Assembly: GCF_030019085.1 (NCBI RefSeq) | Contig: NZ_JASEFJ010000003.1 | Span: 62,001-126,000, forward strand | Length of the DNA: 64,000 nt | DNA from: Methanoculleus sp. | GTDB lineage: Archaea > Halobacteriota > Methanomicrobia > Methanomicrobiales > Methanoculleaceae | Reading direction: 5' to 3' | In this document: piece by piece, positions 1-9,902 of the stretch | Layout: every line of letters begins with the position of its first letter | Numbering within the stretch: the first letter of the stretch is position 1 | Notes under the pieces: generated by a model | Told to the model about the DNA's origin: nothing | What the model saw: the letters and a program-made list of their open reading frames with translations, nothing else | The model's database searches: none | Translations under genes and position numbers: made by a program

Positions 1-188
1 GGGGGAACACCATGGTCGTGATCGAGCATAACCTGGATGTCATAAAGTCGGCCGACTACATCATCGACCTGGGGCCAGAAGGCGGGGACGCAGGCGGCGA
101 GGTCATAGCGACGGGAACCCCCGAAGAGGTCGCGGAAGTTGAGGGGAGCCACACCGGAGCGTTCTTGAAAAAGATCCTGAAACCATGA
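1..188 (+). CDS. uvrA: UvrA, excinuclease ABC subunit A (3' end only)
   Basis: The open frame starts before the window and ends at TGA 186-188. The visible ~60 residues contain [20 protein letters not shown] and [14 protein letters not shown], the H-loop and C-terminal signature of the second ATPase of UvrA. UvrA is the DNA-damage sensor that loads UvrB in nucleotide excision repair. uvrC and uvrB follow on the same strand after a 174-bp gap, so the repair genes are clustered, although the gap suggests uvrC may have its own promoter. Only the end is present, so nothing can be said about the zinc modules. Confidence 0.93.
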   Translation, partial: GNTMVVIEHNLDVIKSADYIIDLGPEGGDAGGEVIATGTPEEVAEVEGSHTGAFLKKILKP

Positions 189-362
189 GAGATAAAGCAC
201 CGGCTGCGATTCAGTTGCAACACCCCCTCCGAGACACATGTCTACAAAGACTTTATCGGTTCCACCTCCTGTATTCACATATGCGCGTGCTGCCGTCAAC
301 GACGGCGTTGACTAGGATCCCCCTCTCTCCGAAAGAGTATTAGAAAATACCACACCTGAACC

Positions 363-1913
363 ATGATCGACCCTGCAACCCTTCCAACCGAACCTGGCTG
401 CTACCTATTCTCTGACGAGGAGGGAACGGTCATCTACGTGGGTAAGGCCAGGAACCTCCGGAAGCGCGTCTCAAGTTACTTCTCCCGGCACGACCTTGAC
501 CCGAAGACAGCACGCCTGGTAGACGCCATCGCCGGGATCGACTTCATCGTCACCGACACCGAGGTCGAGGCATTCATCCTGGAGAACACCCTGATAAAGA
601 AACACCAGCCGAAGTACAACATCGACCTGAAAGATTCGAAGACCTATGCCTACATCCACATCACCGACGAACCGTTCCCACGGATCCATGTCGCCCGTGG
701 ACCCGACGGAAAAGGCCGTTACTACGGGCCGTTTGTTTCGGCAAAAGAACGTGATGATCTTCTCAAGCTTTTAAAATCGCTATTCGGGCTCCGCTCATGC
801 CGACGCCTACCCCGGCGAGCGTGCCTGCGTGCGCACATGGGATCATGCAGCGCCCCCTGTATCGGGAGGATCGGCGAGGAGGAGTATCAGCAGAGCGTCC
901 GGAGGGCCGAGGCAGTCCTCAAAGGTGATATCGGCGGGCTCATCAGGACACTCAGGGAGGAGATGTCGGCACAAGCGGAACGCCTCGATTACGAACGGGC
1001 GATGGATCTCCGGGACCAGATTGCTGCCCTCGAGCGGTTGCGCGAGCGTCAACATGTTGACCGGCAGAAGACCTACAACGAGGATATCATCAACTATGTC
1101 AGAAACGATGGAACCGTTTATTTGATGCTCTTCAACGTTGACCGTGGAACACTTGCCGGGAAACACCAGTACACCTTCGATGAGACTGAAGGCTTCCTCG
1201 AGGAGTTCCTGGCCCGCTACTACGCTGACAATGAACCCCCGGAGGAGGTGATCCTCCCCGAACCAGTAGATGATGCGGTCGCCACTTACCTCTCACACCT
1301 CAGGGGAGGTAAGGTCCGTCTTGTGGTGCCGCAACGGGGCGAGAAGAAAAACCTGCTCGACCTTGTCAGGAAGAACGTGGAGATCACGTTCTTTGGCGAC
1401 CGGATCAAACTCGAGGAACTCAAACGCCATCTCCACCTCCCGACCCTCCCGATCGCGATCGAGTGTTTCGATATCTCCCACCTATCAGGAACGGCGATGG
1501 TTGGCTCGATGGTCAGGTTCCACTGCGGGAAACCCGACCGGCGCAACTACCGCCGGTTCCGGATCAGGACGGTCGAGGGTATCGACGACTTCGCGGCGAT
1601 CGCGGAGGTCGTGCGCCGGCGCTACAGCCGGCTGAAGAGGGAGGGCGGGGAACTCCCCGATCTGATCCTGATCGACGGCGGAAAAGGGCAACTAGCAGCA
1701 GCAACTGCCGTGCTCCGGGAACTCGGGTTCGATATACCCATCGCGGCCATCGCCAAGCGCGAGGAAGAAGTCTTCATACCGGGTTTCTCCCACCCCCTGT
1801 CGCTTGACCGTCACGAGAAGGCATCACTCTTCGTCCAGGAGATCCGCGACGAAGCGCACCGGTTTGCGATCACCTACCACAGAAACCTGCGGAAGAAGAT
1901 GGTGGTACCATGA
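363..1913 (+). CDS. uvrC: UvrC, excinuclease ABC subunit C (short form lacking HhH domain)
   Basis: This 516-residue protein is the nuclease that makes the two incisions in nucleotide excision repair. An N-terminal GIY-YIG domain (about residues 10-90, with [14 protein letters not shown]) makes the 3' cut. A UVR motif near residue 205 ([17 protein letters not shown]) contacts UvrB. The RNase H-like 5' nuclease domain follows ([34 protein letters not shown]). The protein stops just after that last motif, so the C-terminal tandem helix-hairpin-helix domain of the ~610-residue bacterial enzymes is missing. The gene overlaps uvrB by 4 bp (ATGA), indicating translational coupling. Confidence 0.96.
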   Translation: MIDPATLPTEPGCYLFSDEEGTVIYVGKARNLRKRVSSYFSRHDLDPKTARLVDAIAGIDFIVTDTEVEAFILENTLIKKHQPKYNIDLKDSKTYAYIHITDEPFPRIHVARGPDGKGRYYGPFVSAKERDDLLKLLKSLFGLRSCRRLPRRACLRAHMGSCSAPCIGRIGEEEYQQSVRRAEAVLKGDIGGLIRTLREEMSAQAERLDYERAMDLRDQIAALERLRERQHVDRQKTYNEDIINYVRNDGTVYLMLFNVDRGTLAGKHQYTFDETEGFLEEFLARYYADNEPPEEVILPEPVDDAVATYLSHLRGGKVRLVVPQRGEKKNLLDLVRKNVEITFFGDRIKLEELKRHLHLPTLPIAIECFDISHLSGTAMVGSMVRFHCGKPDRRNYRRFRIRTVEGIDDFAAIAEVVRRRYSRLKREGGELPDLILIDGGKGQLAAATAVLRELGFDIPIAAIAKREEEVFIPGFSHPLSLDRHEKASLFVQEIRDEAHRFAITYHRNLRKKMVVP

Positions 1914-3853
1914 CCGTGTTTCAACTCACAGCGGACTTCAAACCCACCGGCTCCCAGCCCGACGCCATCCGGAAACTCACCGCCGGTATCGAGAGCGGTG
2001 AGCGGTTCCAGACGCTGCTTGGGGTGACGGGATCAGGTAAGACCTTCACAATAGCAAACGTGATCCAGAACGTCCAGAAACCAACGCTGGTTCTCGCCCA
2101 CAACAAGACGCTTGCAGCCCAGCTCTACAACGAGTTCAGGTCGTTCTTCCCGGAGAACAGGGTGGAGTACTTTGTCTCATACTACGATTACTACCAGCCA
2201 GAGTCCTACATCCCGAAACGCGACCTCTACATTGAGAAAGACGCCCAGATCAATCCAAGGATCGAGCAGATGCGACTTGCCACCACCGCCTCTGTCCTCT
2301 CCCGCCCTGATACCATCGTGGTCGCCTCGGTCTCATGTATCTACGGTCTTGGGAACCCCGAGAACTTCCGGGGTCTGGGGTTCGAGTTGAAGGTCGGCGA
2401 CCGGATGAGACGTGACGATATCCTACGGCGACTCGTGGAGATCCAGTTCGAGAGGAACGATATCGAACTTGCTCCCGGTCGATTCCGGGCACGCGGCGAC
2501 ACAATCGACCTGATCCCGGGCTACTTCAGCAACATCGTACGGATCGAACTCTTCGGGGATGAGATCGACCGGATCAGCGAGATCGATAAGACTTCCGGAG
2601 AGAGGGTCGGGACGATGGACTACTTCTTCGTCTTCCCAGCCCGCCACTTTGTTGTCCCGGAGGAGACAAAAGAGCGGGCGATCGCCTCGATCGAGGAGGA
2701 ACTCGAGGAATGGCTCCCGAACCTGGGGATGTTCGAGGCGCACCGGTTGCGCCAGCGGACGCTCTACGATATCGAGATGATCCGGGAGACCGGGACGTGC
2801 AAGGGGATCGAGAACTACTCACGCCACTTTGACGGGAGGAAACCCGGGGAGAAGCCCTACTGTTTACTGGACTACTTCCCGGACGATTTTCTGATGGTGA
2901 TCGACGAGAGTCACCAGACCCTCCCGCAGGTTCGGGGGATGTACCACGGCGACTACTCGAGGAAGAAGGCACTTGTGGAATACGGGTTCCGTCTTCCATC
3001 GGCGTTTGACAACAGACCGTTGAAGTTCAACGAGTTTACAGATTACATGCGAACGGTTATCTTCGTCTCGGCAACCCCGGGAGACTACGAGCTTAAACGC
3101 TCAAACGTTGTTGAGCAGATCATCCGGCCGACGGGGCTCGTTGATCCAGCGGTGGAGGTCAGGCCGATCGAAGGGCAGATCCCGGACGTTATGGCAGAGA
3201 TCAGGGCCACCATCGAGCGCGGCGACCGGGTGCTGTTGACGACGCTCACGAAAAGGCTTGCTGAAGAACTCTCGGACTACCTGGCCGATCAGGGTATAAA
3301 GACCCGTTACCTCCATTCAGAGATCGATACCCTTGAGCGGACGGAGATCATACGGCAACTACGCCTTGGGAAGTACGATGTGCTGGTCGGGATAAACCTG
3401 CTGCGTGAGGGACTCGATATCCCCGAGGTTGGACTGGTCGGCATCCTGGACGCCGACAAGGAGGGTTTCCTGCGCGACGCCCGGAGCCTGATCCAGACGA
3501 TCGGCCGGGCTGCCAGGAACGCGAACGCAAAGGTCGTGCTCTACGCCGACACCATGACCGACTCGATCAGGAGAGCTCTGGCGGAGACAGAGCGGCGGCG
3601 GGCGATGCAACTTGATTACAACGCGCGGCACGGGATCACACCGCAGACCATCAAGAAACCGATCCGCGAAAAAGAGGTCGATATCAAGGATATAAGGCAC
3701 GTCCCGAAGGCCGAGATCCCGAACCTGGTCATAGAACTCGAGGCCGAGATGCGGGAGGCGGCGGAACGCCTGGAGTTCGAGCGCGCGATTGCCATCCGGG
3801 ACATCATCCGGAGACTGCAGGGAGAAGGGACGGTAAAGAAGGCCAGGTGTTGA
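1910..3853 (+). CDS. uvrB: UvrB, excinuclease ABC subunit B
   Basis: A full-length 647-residue UvrB, the DNA helicase-like core of nucleotide excision repair that verifies damage and recruits UvrC. Walker A is GVTGSGKT (about residues 40-47) and the Walker B-like motif is MVIDESH (about 330). The beta-hairpin region reads [12 protein letters not shown]. Helicase motifs V/VI read [17 protein letters not shown] and QTIGRAARN. The C-terminal UVR motif ([19 protein letters not shown]) is the partner of the one in UvrC. Its start overlaps the uvrC stop. Bacterial-type Uvr proteins are known in methanogens and usually attributed to ancient transfer. Confidence 0.97.
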   Translation: MTVFQLTADFKPTGSQPDAIRKLTAGIESGERFQTLLGVTGSGKTFTIANVIQNVQKPTLVLAHNKTLAAQLYNEFRSFFPENRVEYFVSYYDYYQPESYIPKRDLYIEKDAQINPRIEQMRLATTASVLSRPDTIVVASVSCIYGLGNPENFRGLGFELKVGDRMRRDDILRRLVEIQFERNDIELAPGRFRARGDTIDLIPGYFSNIVRIELFGDEIDRISEIDKTSGERVGTMDYFFVFPARHFVVPEETKERAIASIEEELEEWLPNLGMFEAHRLRQRTLYDIEMIRETGTCKGIENYSRHFDGRKPGEKPYCLLDYFPDDFLMVIDESHQTLPQVRGMYHGDYSRKKALVEYGFRLPSAFDNRPLKFNEFTDYMRTVIFVSATPGDYELKRSNVVEQIIRPTGLVDPAVEVRPIEGQIPDVMAEIRATIERGDRVLLTTLTKRLAEELSDYLADQGIKTRYLHSEIDTLERTEIIRQLRLGKYDVLVGINLLREGLDIPEVGLVGILDADKEGFLRDARSLIQTIGRAARNANAKVVLYADTMTDSIRRALAETERRRAMQLDYNARHGITPQTIKKPIREKEVDIKDIRHVPKAEIPNLVIELEAEMREAAERLEFERAIAIRDIIRRLQGEGTVKKARC

Positions 3854-4254
3854 GAGAGCAGAGGGGGTGCCATTACTACGAGCAGGTTCACAAGAACACC
3901 TACAGACGTCCCTCGATGCGTTCAAGTGCGGGGAAAAAGACGTTTTGTAGTATTATCCTGTCATTGAGCGATAACCAGCGGCGTGACACGAGTCGGGCAA
4001 AGGCTCGGGTGAACAGGCTCTTCGCCAGGACAAGCTATCATCTCTCAGGGAGGTTCCGTGGTGAACCCCACGAAATCCATGTCGTGGTGGAACGGTTCCC
4101 CGGTGCTGATAGTTCAGAGAGATACTATAAGAATCCTTTTTACGCCGTACCTGACCCTGGAGGAATTGCCTCGAAGGGAGATTGAAGGGTATCACCCTCC
4201 TAATCCGGGCCTGCCACGTAACTTGAGCCCGAAATAATAAAAAATCGGAAAATA
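3854..4254. other. Gap between uvrB and tRNA-Arg; hairpin-prone, no convincing gene
   Basis: Open frames here have no recognisable family features and overlap antisense to each other, so none is called. Short complementary stretches occur, for example CCACGA/TCGTGG around 4062-4087 and the palindrome GGAACGGTTCC just after. They could mean a small structured RNA or may be chance. The last ~20 bases are an A-run that reads as a T-run terminator for the tRNA gene on the minus strand. Confidence 0.3.
4232..4254 (-). terminator. T-rich terminator of tRNA-Arg
   Basis: Read on the minus strand, directly after the tRNA 3' end, the sequence is ATTTTCCGATTTTTTATTA, with a run of six T. Archaeal RNA polymerase stops at such T-runs without needing a hairpin. 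Confidence 0.55.
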
Positions 4255-4326
4255 CGCCCCGGCCGGGATTTGAACCCGGGTCAAAAGCTCCGCAGGCTTC
4301 TAGGATATCCACTACCCTACCGGGAC
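4255..4326 (-). tRNA. tRNA-Arg (anticodon GCG)
   Basis: A 72-nt cloverleaf on the minus strand. The acceptor stem GTCCCGG pairs with CCGGGGC and the discriminator is G. The anticodon stem GAAGC/GCTTT encloses the loop CTGCGGA, giving anticodon GCG, which reads CGC arginine codons. The T-arm contains GGTTCAAATCC. No intron is present and CCA is not encoded. CGC is a common Arg codon in this GC-rich window. Confidence 0.95.
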
Positions 4327-4367
4327 ACGAGAACGAATCCGTTTACCCTAACAACTAGCGTTGTCCT

Positions 4368-4378
4368 GGTTAAAAAGG
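4368..4378 (-). promoter_or_regulatory. TATA box of tRNA-Arg
   Basis: On the minus strand the sequence CCTTTTTAACC lies about 42-52 bp upstream of the mature tRNA 5' end. That spacing fits a TATA box with a short 5' leader removed by RNase P. Confidence 0.4.
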
Positions 4379-4459
4379 ATTGCTCACAGGGTTATGGGGA
4401 GAGCCAGTGTGGATACACAGGTCACCAGGAATGCTGCTGTGTATCCTTGATCCATACGA

Positions 4460-5098
4460 CTACACGCCACCGACGCGCACCAGGATCTCCACTGTAACCT
4501 CGTTTCCAGAGAACTGGATCAGGTAATCCCCGTACCTGCCAATAAAGATCCTTTTGTGGGTGTCAACGCTGAAGCCCTTCCCGAACCCTTCCTCCGCCAC
4601 GATCTTACCTGTCGCGCTGTCCCGGACGGTCACCATGAACCAGGCGTTCTCACTCGGGTATCTCTGTGTGACGACAATGTCATCTTTATCGCCATAATCA
4701 CTGGTGGTATGTTTTTCGCGTGTGATCATCTTTGGTTCCACGTCGAACTCAATGATAAGCGGCGGTCTGGTCAGGTTGAATGAGTAGGCCTCTGTAGTCT
4801 GCTCAAACTTCGTCTTTTTATGATAGATGGTCACGTAAGGGTCTGTCGTCGGCAGGGCCTCAGGCAACCTGCTGAGCGTTGGCGCCGCAAGATCGTTCGG
4901 TGTCGGCGTAGGATAGGGGGTGGCGGGCGTCAGGTAGCCGGGGTTGTAACCCTGTCCGTTACCAGGTTCTTCCGTCGGAGGAATCGAACCCGACCACCCT
5001 GTATTTCCACCTGGCGGCAACTCCGCACACCCGGCAGAGGCAAGGATGATGACCAGCAGAACCGCAGCTGCCATAAAAGGTATATGGCCTACCATCAT
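4460..5098 (-). CDS. Secreted lipoprotein of unknown function
   Basis: A 212-residue protein starting with a hydrophobic signal peptide (HIPFMAAAVLLVIILASAGC). The lipobox ends at Cys24, so it is probably a membrane-anchored lipoprotein facing the outside. A Pro/Thr/Gly-rich linker of about 50 residues follows, containing TPATPYPTPTPNDLAAP, typical of glycosylated stalks in methanogen surface proteins. The C-terminal ~120 residues look like a beta-rich extracellular domain (FNLTRPPLIIEFDVEP, WFMVTVRDSATGKIVAEEG). I do not recognise the family. It diverges from the membrane glycosyltransferase at 5243. Confidence 0.8.
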   Translation of the reverse strand: MMVGHIPFMAAAVLLVIILASAGCAELPPGGNTGWSGSIPPTEEPGNGQGYNPGYLTPATPYPTPTPNDLAAPTLSRLPEALPTTDPYVTIYHKKTKFEQTTEAYSFNLTRPPLIIEFDVEPKMITREKHTTSDYGDKDDIVVTQRYPSENAWFMVTVRDSATGKIVAEEGFGKGFSVDTHKRIFIGRYGDYLIQFSGNEVTVEILVRVGGV

Positions 5099-5120
5099 CG
5101 TAGAGGGGTTGCGCAGCAGG

Positions 5121-5214
5121 GTATATATGTCTTTATCAATCCTCTCGCGGTTATGAGAGTGCCTCGCTCAACCCACTACTCCATATGATAAACGCAACCA
5201 GTAACGTATATCTG
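5121..5214. promoter_or_regulatory. Divergent promoter pair for the lipoprotein and the GT39-like gene
   Basis: GTATATATGT at 5121-5130 is an AT box about 28 bp from the lipoprotein ATG on the minus strand. CGTATATCTG at 5205-5214 lies about 30-38 bp before the ATG at 5243 on the plus strand. Both distances fit nearly leaderless transcripts, which agrees with the absence of clear ribosome binding sites at both starts. Confidence 0.45.
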
Positions 5215-5242
5215 CGCCTGGCGTCAATTTTTGTTGATAAAG

Positions 5243-6778
5243 ATGAGCAAAAAGCAGGGGAAGAAAGGAAAGAAAACCGTAAGCCCGGCACAGAGGGGAC
5301 AGGACGATTTAGGCGACCTTGATACCGGGATCGCCTCACCTGTACCCTCAGACGTCTCTTTGCTCGAGAGGGTCGTGAAGACAATCAGGACATCCAGGTA
5401 TATCCAGATCCTCCTCGGACTGACGTTTGTCGGGTTTATACTCAGGTTCTACAACCTTGGTGGGAACTCACTCTGGCTCGACGAAGCCACAACCCTCACG
5501 TTTGCCCGGCAATCGCTTGGTGGGATCTGGGCAAGCGTCGCTGCGGGAGAGTTCAACCCACCGCTCTTTTACTGGCTGGAGCACGGGATGATTTTCTTCG
5601 GGGAGAGCGAGTTCGTGCTCAGGTTTCTCCCTGCGCTCCTTGGTGTCCTTACGATCCCCGCTATCTACCTCATTGGGAAAGAGTTCCGCGATAAAAACGT
5701 CGGGCTCCTTGCAGCAGCGCTCCTCACGTTCTCACCCTTCCACATTTTCTACTCACAGGAAGCCCGGGCCTACGCCCCGATGCTCTTCTTCTTCTCGCTT
5801 GCGCTGCTCTTCTATATAAAAGCATACCGATCAAATGAGACCCGTTCCTGGGTTTTATTCGGGATCTTTTCAGCGATTGCCTTCTGGACACACTTTTACG
5901 CGTTTGTCCCAGTCGCAGTCCTTGTCCTGCACGCGCTGATCACCCAGGTTGGGGAGATCCATAAAGATCTGGGGACCGCACGAAATATAGCACTCTCGAT
6001 CGTTGTGTTCATCGTAATTACCCTTCCTCTGCTCATCGTTACGGCCGAACTGTTCCTCGTGAGGACATCATCAGCCCCAACCTACGGCATCCAGGGCGTC
6101 AACGTCATCTATCAGACGCTGCTCCAGATATCTGGATTCAACGACCTGATCATGGTGCTATTCATCATCCTCTTCTTGATCGGTGTCATCTCAACATGGC
6201 GCGAGGATAGAAATGGATCGCTCCTCCTCGTTTTCATGATGATCCTCCCGCTGGCAGCAAGCCTCCTCCTCTCCTCAAGGATGCCGATGATCCCACGTTA
6301 CCTCATCTACCTCCTGCCAGTTTACTTCGTAGGCATAGCATCATCGTATCCAGCGCTCTACGCTATCGTCCGGGATAAAAGAGCAATATACCTTGCGATC
6401 ACAGCGGTGTTCCTGATCAGCACGCCATTCCTTGCGACATACTACACGACGCCGCAGAAGAACGACTGGCGAGGGTTCTCTGAGGAACTCGCGGGTATGA
6501 CGGTAGATGGCGATCTCATTGTAGTGTTGCCCCCCTATATGTCGCAGCCGCTCGACTACTACTACAGCAACACCACCGATGGGACGATCGAAGTTGGGGC
6601 GAATACAGGGGAGGACCTCGATGCGATCCTGGAACAATACCCCGGCCGGCGTGTGTTTTATGTGGTAACCGCTGATATCCTCGCTGTCGACCCAACGGGA
6701 GACGCTCTGGTCTGGCTTGATAAGAATGCCGAGTTTGTCGGGCAGCGTATGGGGATCTACCTCTTCAGATCGACCTAG
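5243..6778 (+). CDS. GT39-like membrane glycosyltransferase (PMT_2 family)
   Basis: About 511 residues: a basic, lysine-rich cytoplasmic N-terminus (KKQGKKGKK) of ~50 residues, then about 10-12 hydrophobic helices. The first external loop has SLWLDEATTLTF, the acidic motif of the dolichyl-phosphate-mannose mannosyltransferase/ArnT fold that uses lipid-linked sugars at the outer face of the membrane. RAYAPMLFFFSLALLFY and FWTHFYAFVPVAVLVL are further family-like segments. The likely role is transfer of a sugar from a polyprenyl phosphate to a glycan or protein. ATG 5243 is preferred over the TTG codons upstream. The next gene, a GT2-GtrA protein 14 bp downstream, could make the lipid-linked donor, so the two probably act together. 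Confidence 0.85.
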   Translation: MSKKQGKKGKKTVSPAQRGQDDLGDLDTGIASPVPSDVSLLERVVKTIRTSRYIQILLGLTFVGFILRFYNLGGNSLWLDEATTLTFARQSLGGIWASVAAGEFNPPLFYWLEHGMIFFGESEFVLRFLPALLGVLTIPAIYLIGKEFRDKNVGLLAAALLTFSPFHIFYSQEARAYAPMLFFFSLALLFYIKAYRSNETRSWVLFGIFSAIAFWTHFYAFVPVAVLVLHALITQVGEIHKDLGTARNIALSIVVFIVITLPLLIVTAELFLVRTSSAPTYGIQGVNVIYQTLLQISGFNDLIMVLFIILFLIGVISTWREDRNGSLLLVFMMILPLAASLLLSSRMPMIPRYLIYLLPVYFVGIASSYPALYAIVRDKRAIYLAITAVFLISTPFLATYYTTPQKNDWRGFSEELAGMTVDGDLIVVLPPYMSQPLDYYYSNTTDGTIEVGANTGEDLDAILEQYPGRRVFYVVTADILAVDPTGDALVWLDKNAEFVGQRMGIYLFRST

Positions 6779-6792
6779 CGAGATCAATTACC

Positions 6793-7908
6793 ATGACCGA
6801 ACGCTACGACCTCTCGGTGATCATCCCAACCTTTAACGAGGAGGAGAATATCGCCGCTATCATCGATGCGGTAAACGATGTCTGTTCAAAGAGCGGGATC
6901 CAGGCTGAGATCCTGGTTGTGGACGACAACTCAGATGACCGCACGATCCCGATCGTACAGGAGATCACCGGGCAGTGCGAGAACGTGCGCCTGATCGTCC
7001 GGATGAAAGACCATGGCCTTTCCCAGTCGGTTGTAGATGGGTTCCGGGCAGCGCGATCGGATATCTTCCTGATCATCGACGCTGACTTCTCCCACCCGCC
7101 AGAACTTATCCCCCGGTTTTACGAGGCTATACGTGATGGTGCGGATATAGCCATCGGGAGCAGGTACATGAAAGGGGGGGATATCGAGGAGTGGCCACTC
7201 AAGCGACGGATTCTATCTCTGGGAGCCACGGCGTTTGGACGTATTCTATTTCCTGAGGTTACCGACCCCGTGAGCGGGTTCTTTGCCGTACGCCGAGAGG
7301 TCGTGGACGGCGCTCCTCTCGCACCAAAGGGCTACAAGATCCTGATGGAGGTCCTCGGCAAGGGCCGGTGGCGCTCATTTGTCGAGATTCCGTTTGTCTT
7401 CAGGGACCGCGCAGAAGGGGAAAGCAAACTGCGACTGGAGACTATGCTTGATTACATCCGGCAGTGCTGTGGCATCCTCTGGTTCGCGGTCACACACCGC
7501 ATCGGTCCGGTCTGGACGGAGTGGACAAAGGTTGTTAGATTCGGGATTGTTGGACTCTCGGGCATCTTTGTCAACATGGGCCTCCTTTACGTGCTGACGG
7601 AGGTTGCTGGCATCTATTACCTCGTCTCAGCAGCTATCGCGATCGAGACCTCGATCGTGAACAACTTCGTATGGAACGATCTCTGGACATTTAAATCAGA
7701 AGGGAAACTCAGGCTCAGGCGTAGACTCCACCGGTTTGTGTCGTTCCAGGCGGTCTCAATGGGTGGGCTCGCCATCAATATGCTGATACTCTACCTCCTT
7801 GTAGAGGTAGGAGGGATTTACTATCTCATCGCGAACCTTGCAGGGATCTTTGCAGCGTTTGCTTGGAACTTTATGATCAACCGACACTTCACATGGAAGA
7901 GCATATGA
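6793..7908 (+). CDS. Polyprenyl-phosphate glycosyltransferase with C-terminal GtrA domain
   Basis: 371 residues in two parts. Residues 1-240 are a GT2 domain of the dolichol-phosphate mannose synthase type (SVIIPTFNEEENI, VVDDNSDD, IIDADFSHPPELIP with the DxD motif). Residues ~245-371 are a GtrA domain with four membrane helices (VRFGIVGLSGIFVNMGLLYV, NNFVWNDLWTFKSEG, WNFMINRHFTWKS). Such fusions are known in archaea. They make a lipid-phosphate sugar on the inner face, and the GtrA part may help it cross the membrane. The gene is closely spaced after the GT39-like gene, which would be the consumer of the product. Confidence 0.9.
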   Translation: MTERYDLSVIIPTFNEEENIAAIIDAVNDVCSKSGIQAEILVVDDNSDDRTIPIVQEITGQCENVRLIVRMKDHGLSQSVVDGFRAARSDIFLIIDADFSHPPELIPRFYEAIRDGADIAIGSRYMKGGDIEEWPLKRRILSLGATAFGRILFPEVTDPVSGFFAVRREVVDGAPLAPKGYKILMEVLGKGRWRSFVEIPFVFRDRAEGESKLRLETMLDYIRQCCGILWFAVTHRIGPVWTEWTKVVRFGIVGLSGIFVNMGLLYVLTEVAGIYYLVSAAIAIETSIVNNFVWNDLWTFKSEGKLRLRRRLHRFVSFQAVSMGGLAINMLILYLLVEVGGIYYLIANLAGIFAAFAWNFMINRHFTWKSI

Positions 7909-7989
7909 TGGGGCTGGCCGTTCAACCCCTGTGCACCACCGACTTCGCACGCAAGCCACAGGCATAACATCGCGACCAACTTACCCCCA

Positions 7990-9072
7990 TCACACAAATT
8001 TCTCCTGGAGATACCCGACGATTCTATCGCCTGATCTACCATCGCCAAATGGGTTCTCCCAGTTCCTCGGCCTGAGAACCATCGCCCTGGCGGCGGAGAG
8101 TATAGCCTCAGGATCCGTCCCTGCAAGTATGTTCCCTCCTGCAACGACCGTTTCGGGACGCTCTGTGTTCTTCCTCATTGTCACACAAGGTGTCCGGAGG
8201 ATGCAACATTCCTCCTGGACGCCTCCTGAGTCGGTCAGGACAAGTTGTGCTGAGGCTTCAAGAAGGAGGAAATCGAAATACCCGAGAGGCTCGATGAGAT
8301 GGAGATTATCTGGAACCAGCAGGTTAAACCGCTCAATCATCTTTCTTGCGCGGGGGTGAATCGGATAGAGAACCGGGACGCCAAACTCGTTGCCTACGAG
8401 TTCAATACCTTTCAGTATACCGGCAAGGTTCTCCCGCCTGTCTACGTTCTCCTGGCGGTGTGCGGTGACAAGGATGTAGCCACCCTTCTCAATGCCGAGC
8501 CTTGCAAAGATAGTCTCATCCCCTGCAGCGAGAGAGAGGTTCTGAAGAACAGCGTCGACGACGGTATTGCCGGTTACGAATATTGCTGGGTCAGGCCGTC
8601 CTTCTTTTCTCAGGTTGCAGGCAGCCGTTTCTGTCGGTGCAAAAAGAAAATCGCTCAAGTGATCGGCAACTACCCGGTTGATCTCCTCTGGCATCGAACG
8701 ATCATAACTCCTCAATCCAGCCTCAACATGACCCAGAGGGACACCAATTTTTGCGGCTACCAGAGCCCCGGCAAGCACTGTGTTCGTATCACCCTGGACC
8801 AGCACGACGTCGTGGTGATCCTCAAGCAGAATCCGCTCAAGACCGGTCAGCATGCGCGCAGTCTGTGTAGCATGTGTTCCGGAACCAACCTCAAGGTTGT
8901 ATGCAGCGTCTGGAAGTTTGAGTTCGAAAAAGAAGATCCGGTCCATCTCGTATGAGTAATGCTGGCCGGTGTGAATTATTGAGAAATCAACGGATCGTAC
9001 AAGACATGAACGTATCACCGGAGACATCTTGACTATCTCAGGGCGCGTGCCGAGAATGATCGCAATCCTCAT
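7990..9072 (-). CDS. wecB: UDP-N-acetylglucosamine 2-epimerase (first copy)
   Basis: A 360-residue GT-B-fold epimerase that converts UDP-GlcNAc to UDP-ManNAc, a precursor for surface glycans. Family motifs are GTRPEIVKMSPVI at the N-terminus, VLVQGDTNTVLAGAL, GHVEAGLRSYDRSMPEEINR, VTAHRQENVDRREN and LTDSGGVQEECCILRTPCVTMR. The ATG at 9072 follows a TTG in the same frame; ATG is chosen. The gene converges with the GT2-GtrA gene and diverges from the GT2 gene at 9155. A second, clearly different copy lies at 30154-31239 beside wecC, so this one may serve another glycan. Confidence 0.93.
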   Translation of the reverse strand: MRIAIILGTRPEIVKMSPVIRSCLVRSVDFSIIHTGQHYSYEMDRIFFFELKLPDAAYNLEVGSGTHATQTARMLTGLERILLEDHHDVVLVQGDTNTVLAGALVAAKIGVPLGHVEAGLRSYDRSMPEEINRVVADHLSDFLFAPTETAACNLRKEGRPDPAIFVTGNTVVDAVLQNLSLAAGDETIFARLGIEKGGYILVTAHRQENVDRRENLAGILKGIELVGNEFGVPVLYPIHPRARKMIERFNLLVPDNLHLIEPLGYFDFLLLEASAQLVLTDSGGVQEECCILRTPCVTMRKNTERPETVVAGGNILAGTDPEAILSAARAMVLRPRNWENPFGDGRSGDRIVGYLQEKFV

Positions 9073-9154
9073 CAATATTTGTGGAACGAAGATGGATTAA
9101 AACAGATCGATGATATACTCTCCGGTGAAATATGGTAGGCTAAGAGTAACGGTT

Positions 9155-9892
9155 ATGCAGGTCTCGATAGTAGTCCCCCTATATAACGAAGAAGATAATG
9201 TCGACAACTATGAACTCGAACTTTTCCCAATTGTCGACGAGATTGCAGAGAGATACAATATATCCATCGACTTTATTTTCGTTGATGATGGCAGTAAAGA
9301 CCGGACCCTTGAAAAGATCAATTCGATCGCGGCGAATCGCCAGAACGTGATGGTGCTTTGTCACGAAAAGAACAGGGGGATGGGTGCAGCGCTTAAGACA
9401 GGATTCGCATACACCGCCGCCGACCTTATCATAACCATGGACGCCGATCTCACCTTCCGACCGGAAGATATACCGGCCCTCCTCGATGCATACTTTCGTG
9501 AACAGCCAGAATGCGTAGCCGGCTCACCATATCTCCAGAGTGGACTCATGGAGGAGGTAGCACCAATGCGCCTTTTTTTAAGCAAAAGTGTCAATTTCAT
9601 GTATCGTATGTTGCTGCGCCAGCCCATCACCTGCGTAAGCCCGATCTTTCGACTGTATAGGGCAGAGACACTGAAAAAACTGGACCTGGAGAGTGAAAAC
9701 TTCGAGATCAACGCTGAAATTATCTCAAAGTACCTCATCTCCGGCTACCGCGTGATAGAAGTCCCCGTTGAACTTCATAAACGACGGTATGGCGAATCAA
9801 AGATCAACATTCGCAGAGAGGTTCTCAACAACCTGAAGATTATGAGAAAGATCGTCCGGACGAAGTACTTTCACCGGCAATGGCGCTCGTAA
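9155..9892 (+). CDS. GT2 family glycosyltransferase (dolichol-phosphate sugar synthase-like)
   Basis: 245 residues from the ATG at 9155, which places VSIVVPLYNEEDNVD at the N-terminus as usual for the family; the longer frame from 9110 adds unrelated residues. Donor-binding motifs are FVDDGSKDRT and MDADLTFRPEDIPALLDAY (DxD). ELHKRRYGESKINIRREV near the C-terminus matches the HxRRxGxSK-type motif of DPM1-like enzymes. No membrane helix follows, so it is probably a peripheral cytoplasmic-face enzyme that charges a polyprenyl phosphate. Base composition is richer in A/T than the housekeeping genes, as in the next gene. The methyltransferase follows 10 bp downstream. Confidence 0.88.
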   Translation: MQVSIVVPLYNEEDNVDNYELELFPIVDEIAERYNISIDFIFVDDGSKDRTLEKINSIAANRQNVMVLCHEKNRGMGAALKTGFAYTAADLIITMDADLTFRPEDIPALLDAYFREQPECVAGSPYLQSGLMEEVAPMRLFLSKSVNFMYRMLLRQPITCVSPIFRLYRAETLKKLDLESENFEINAEIISKYLISGYRVIEVPVELHKRRYGESKINIRREVLNNLKIMRKIVRTKYFHRQWRS

Positions 9893-9902
9893 CAGGAAGC
9901 AT

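Noticed and set aside
3847-4312. Overlapping plus and minus frames between uvrB and tRNA-Arg
   Set aside because: They overlap each other or the tRNA, lack ribosome binding sites and have no family features.
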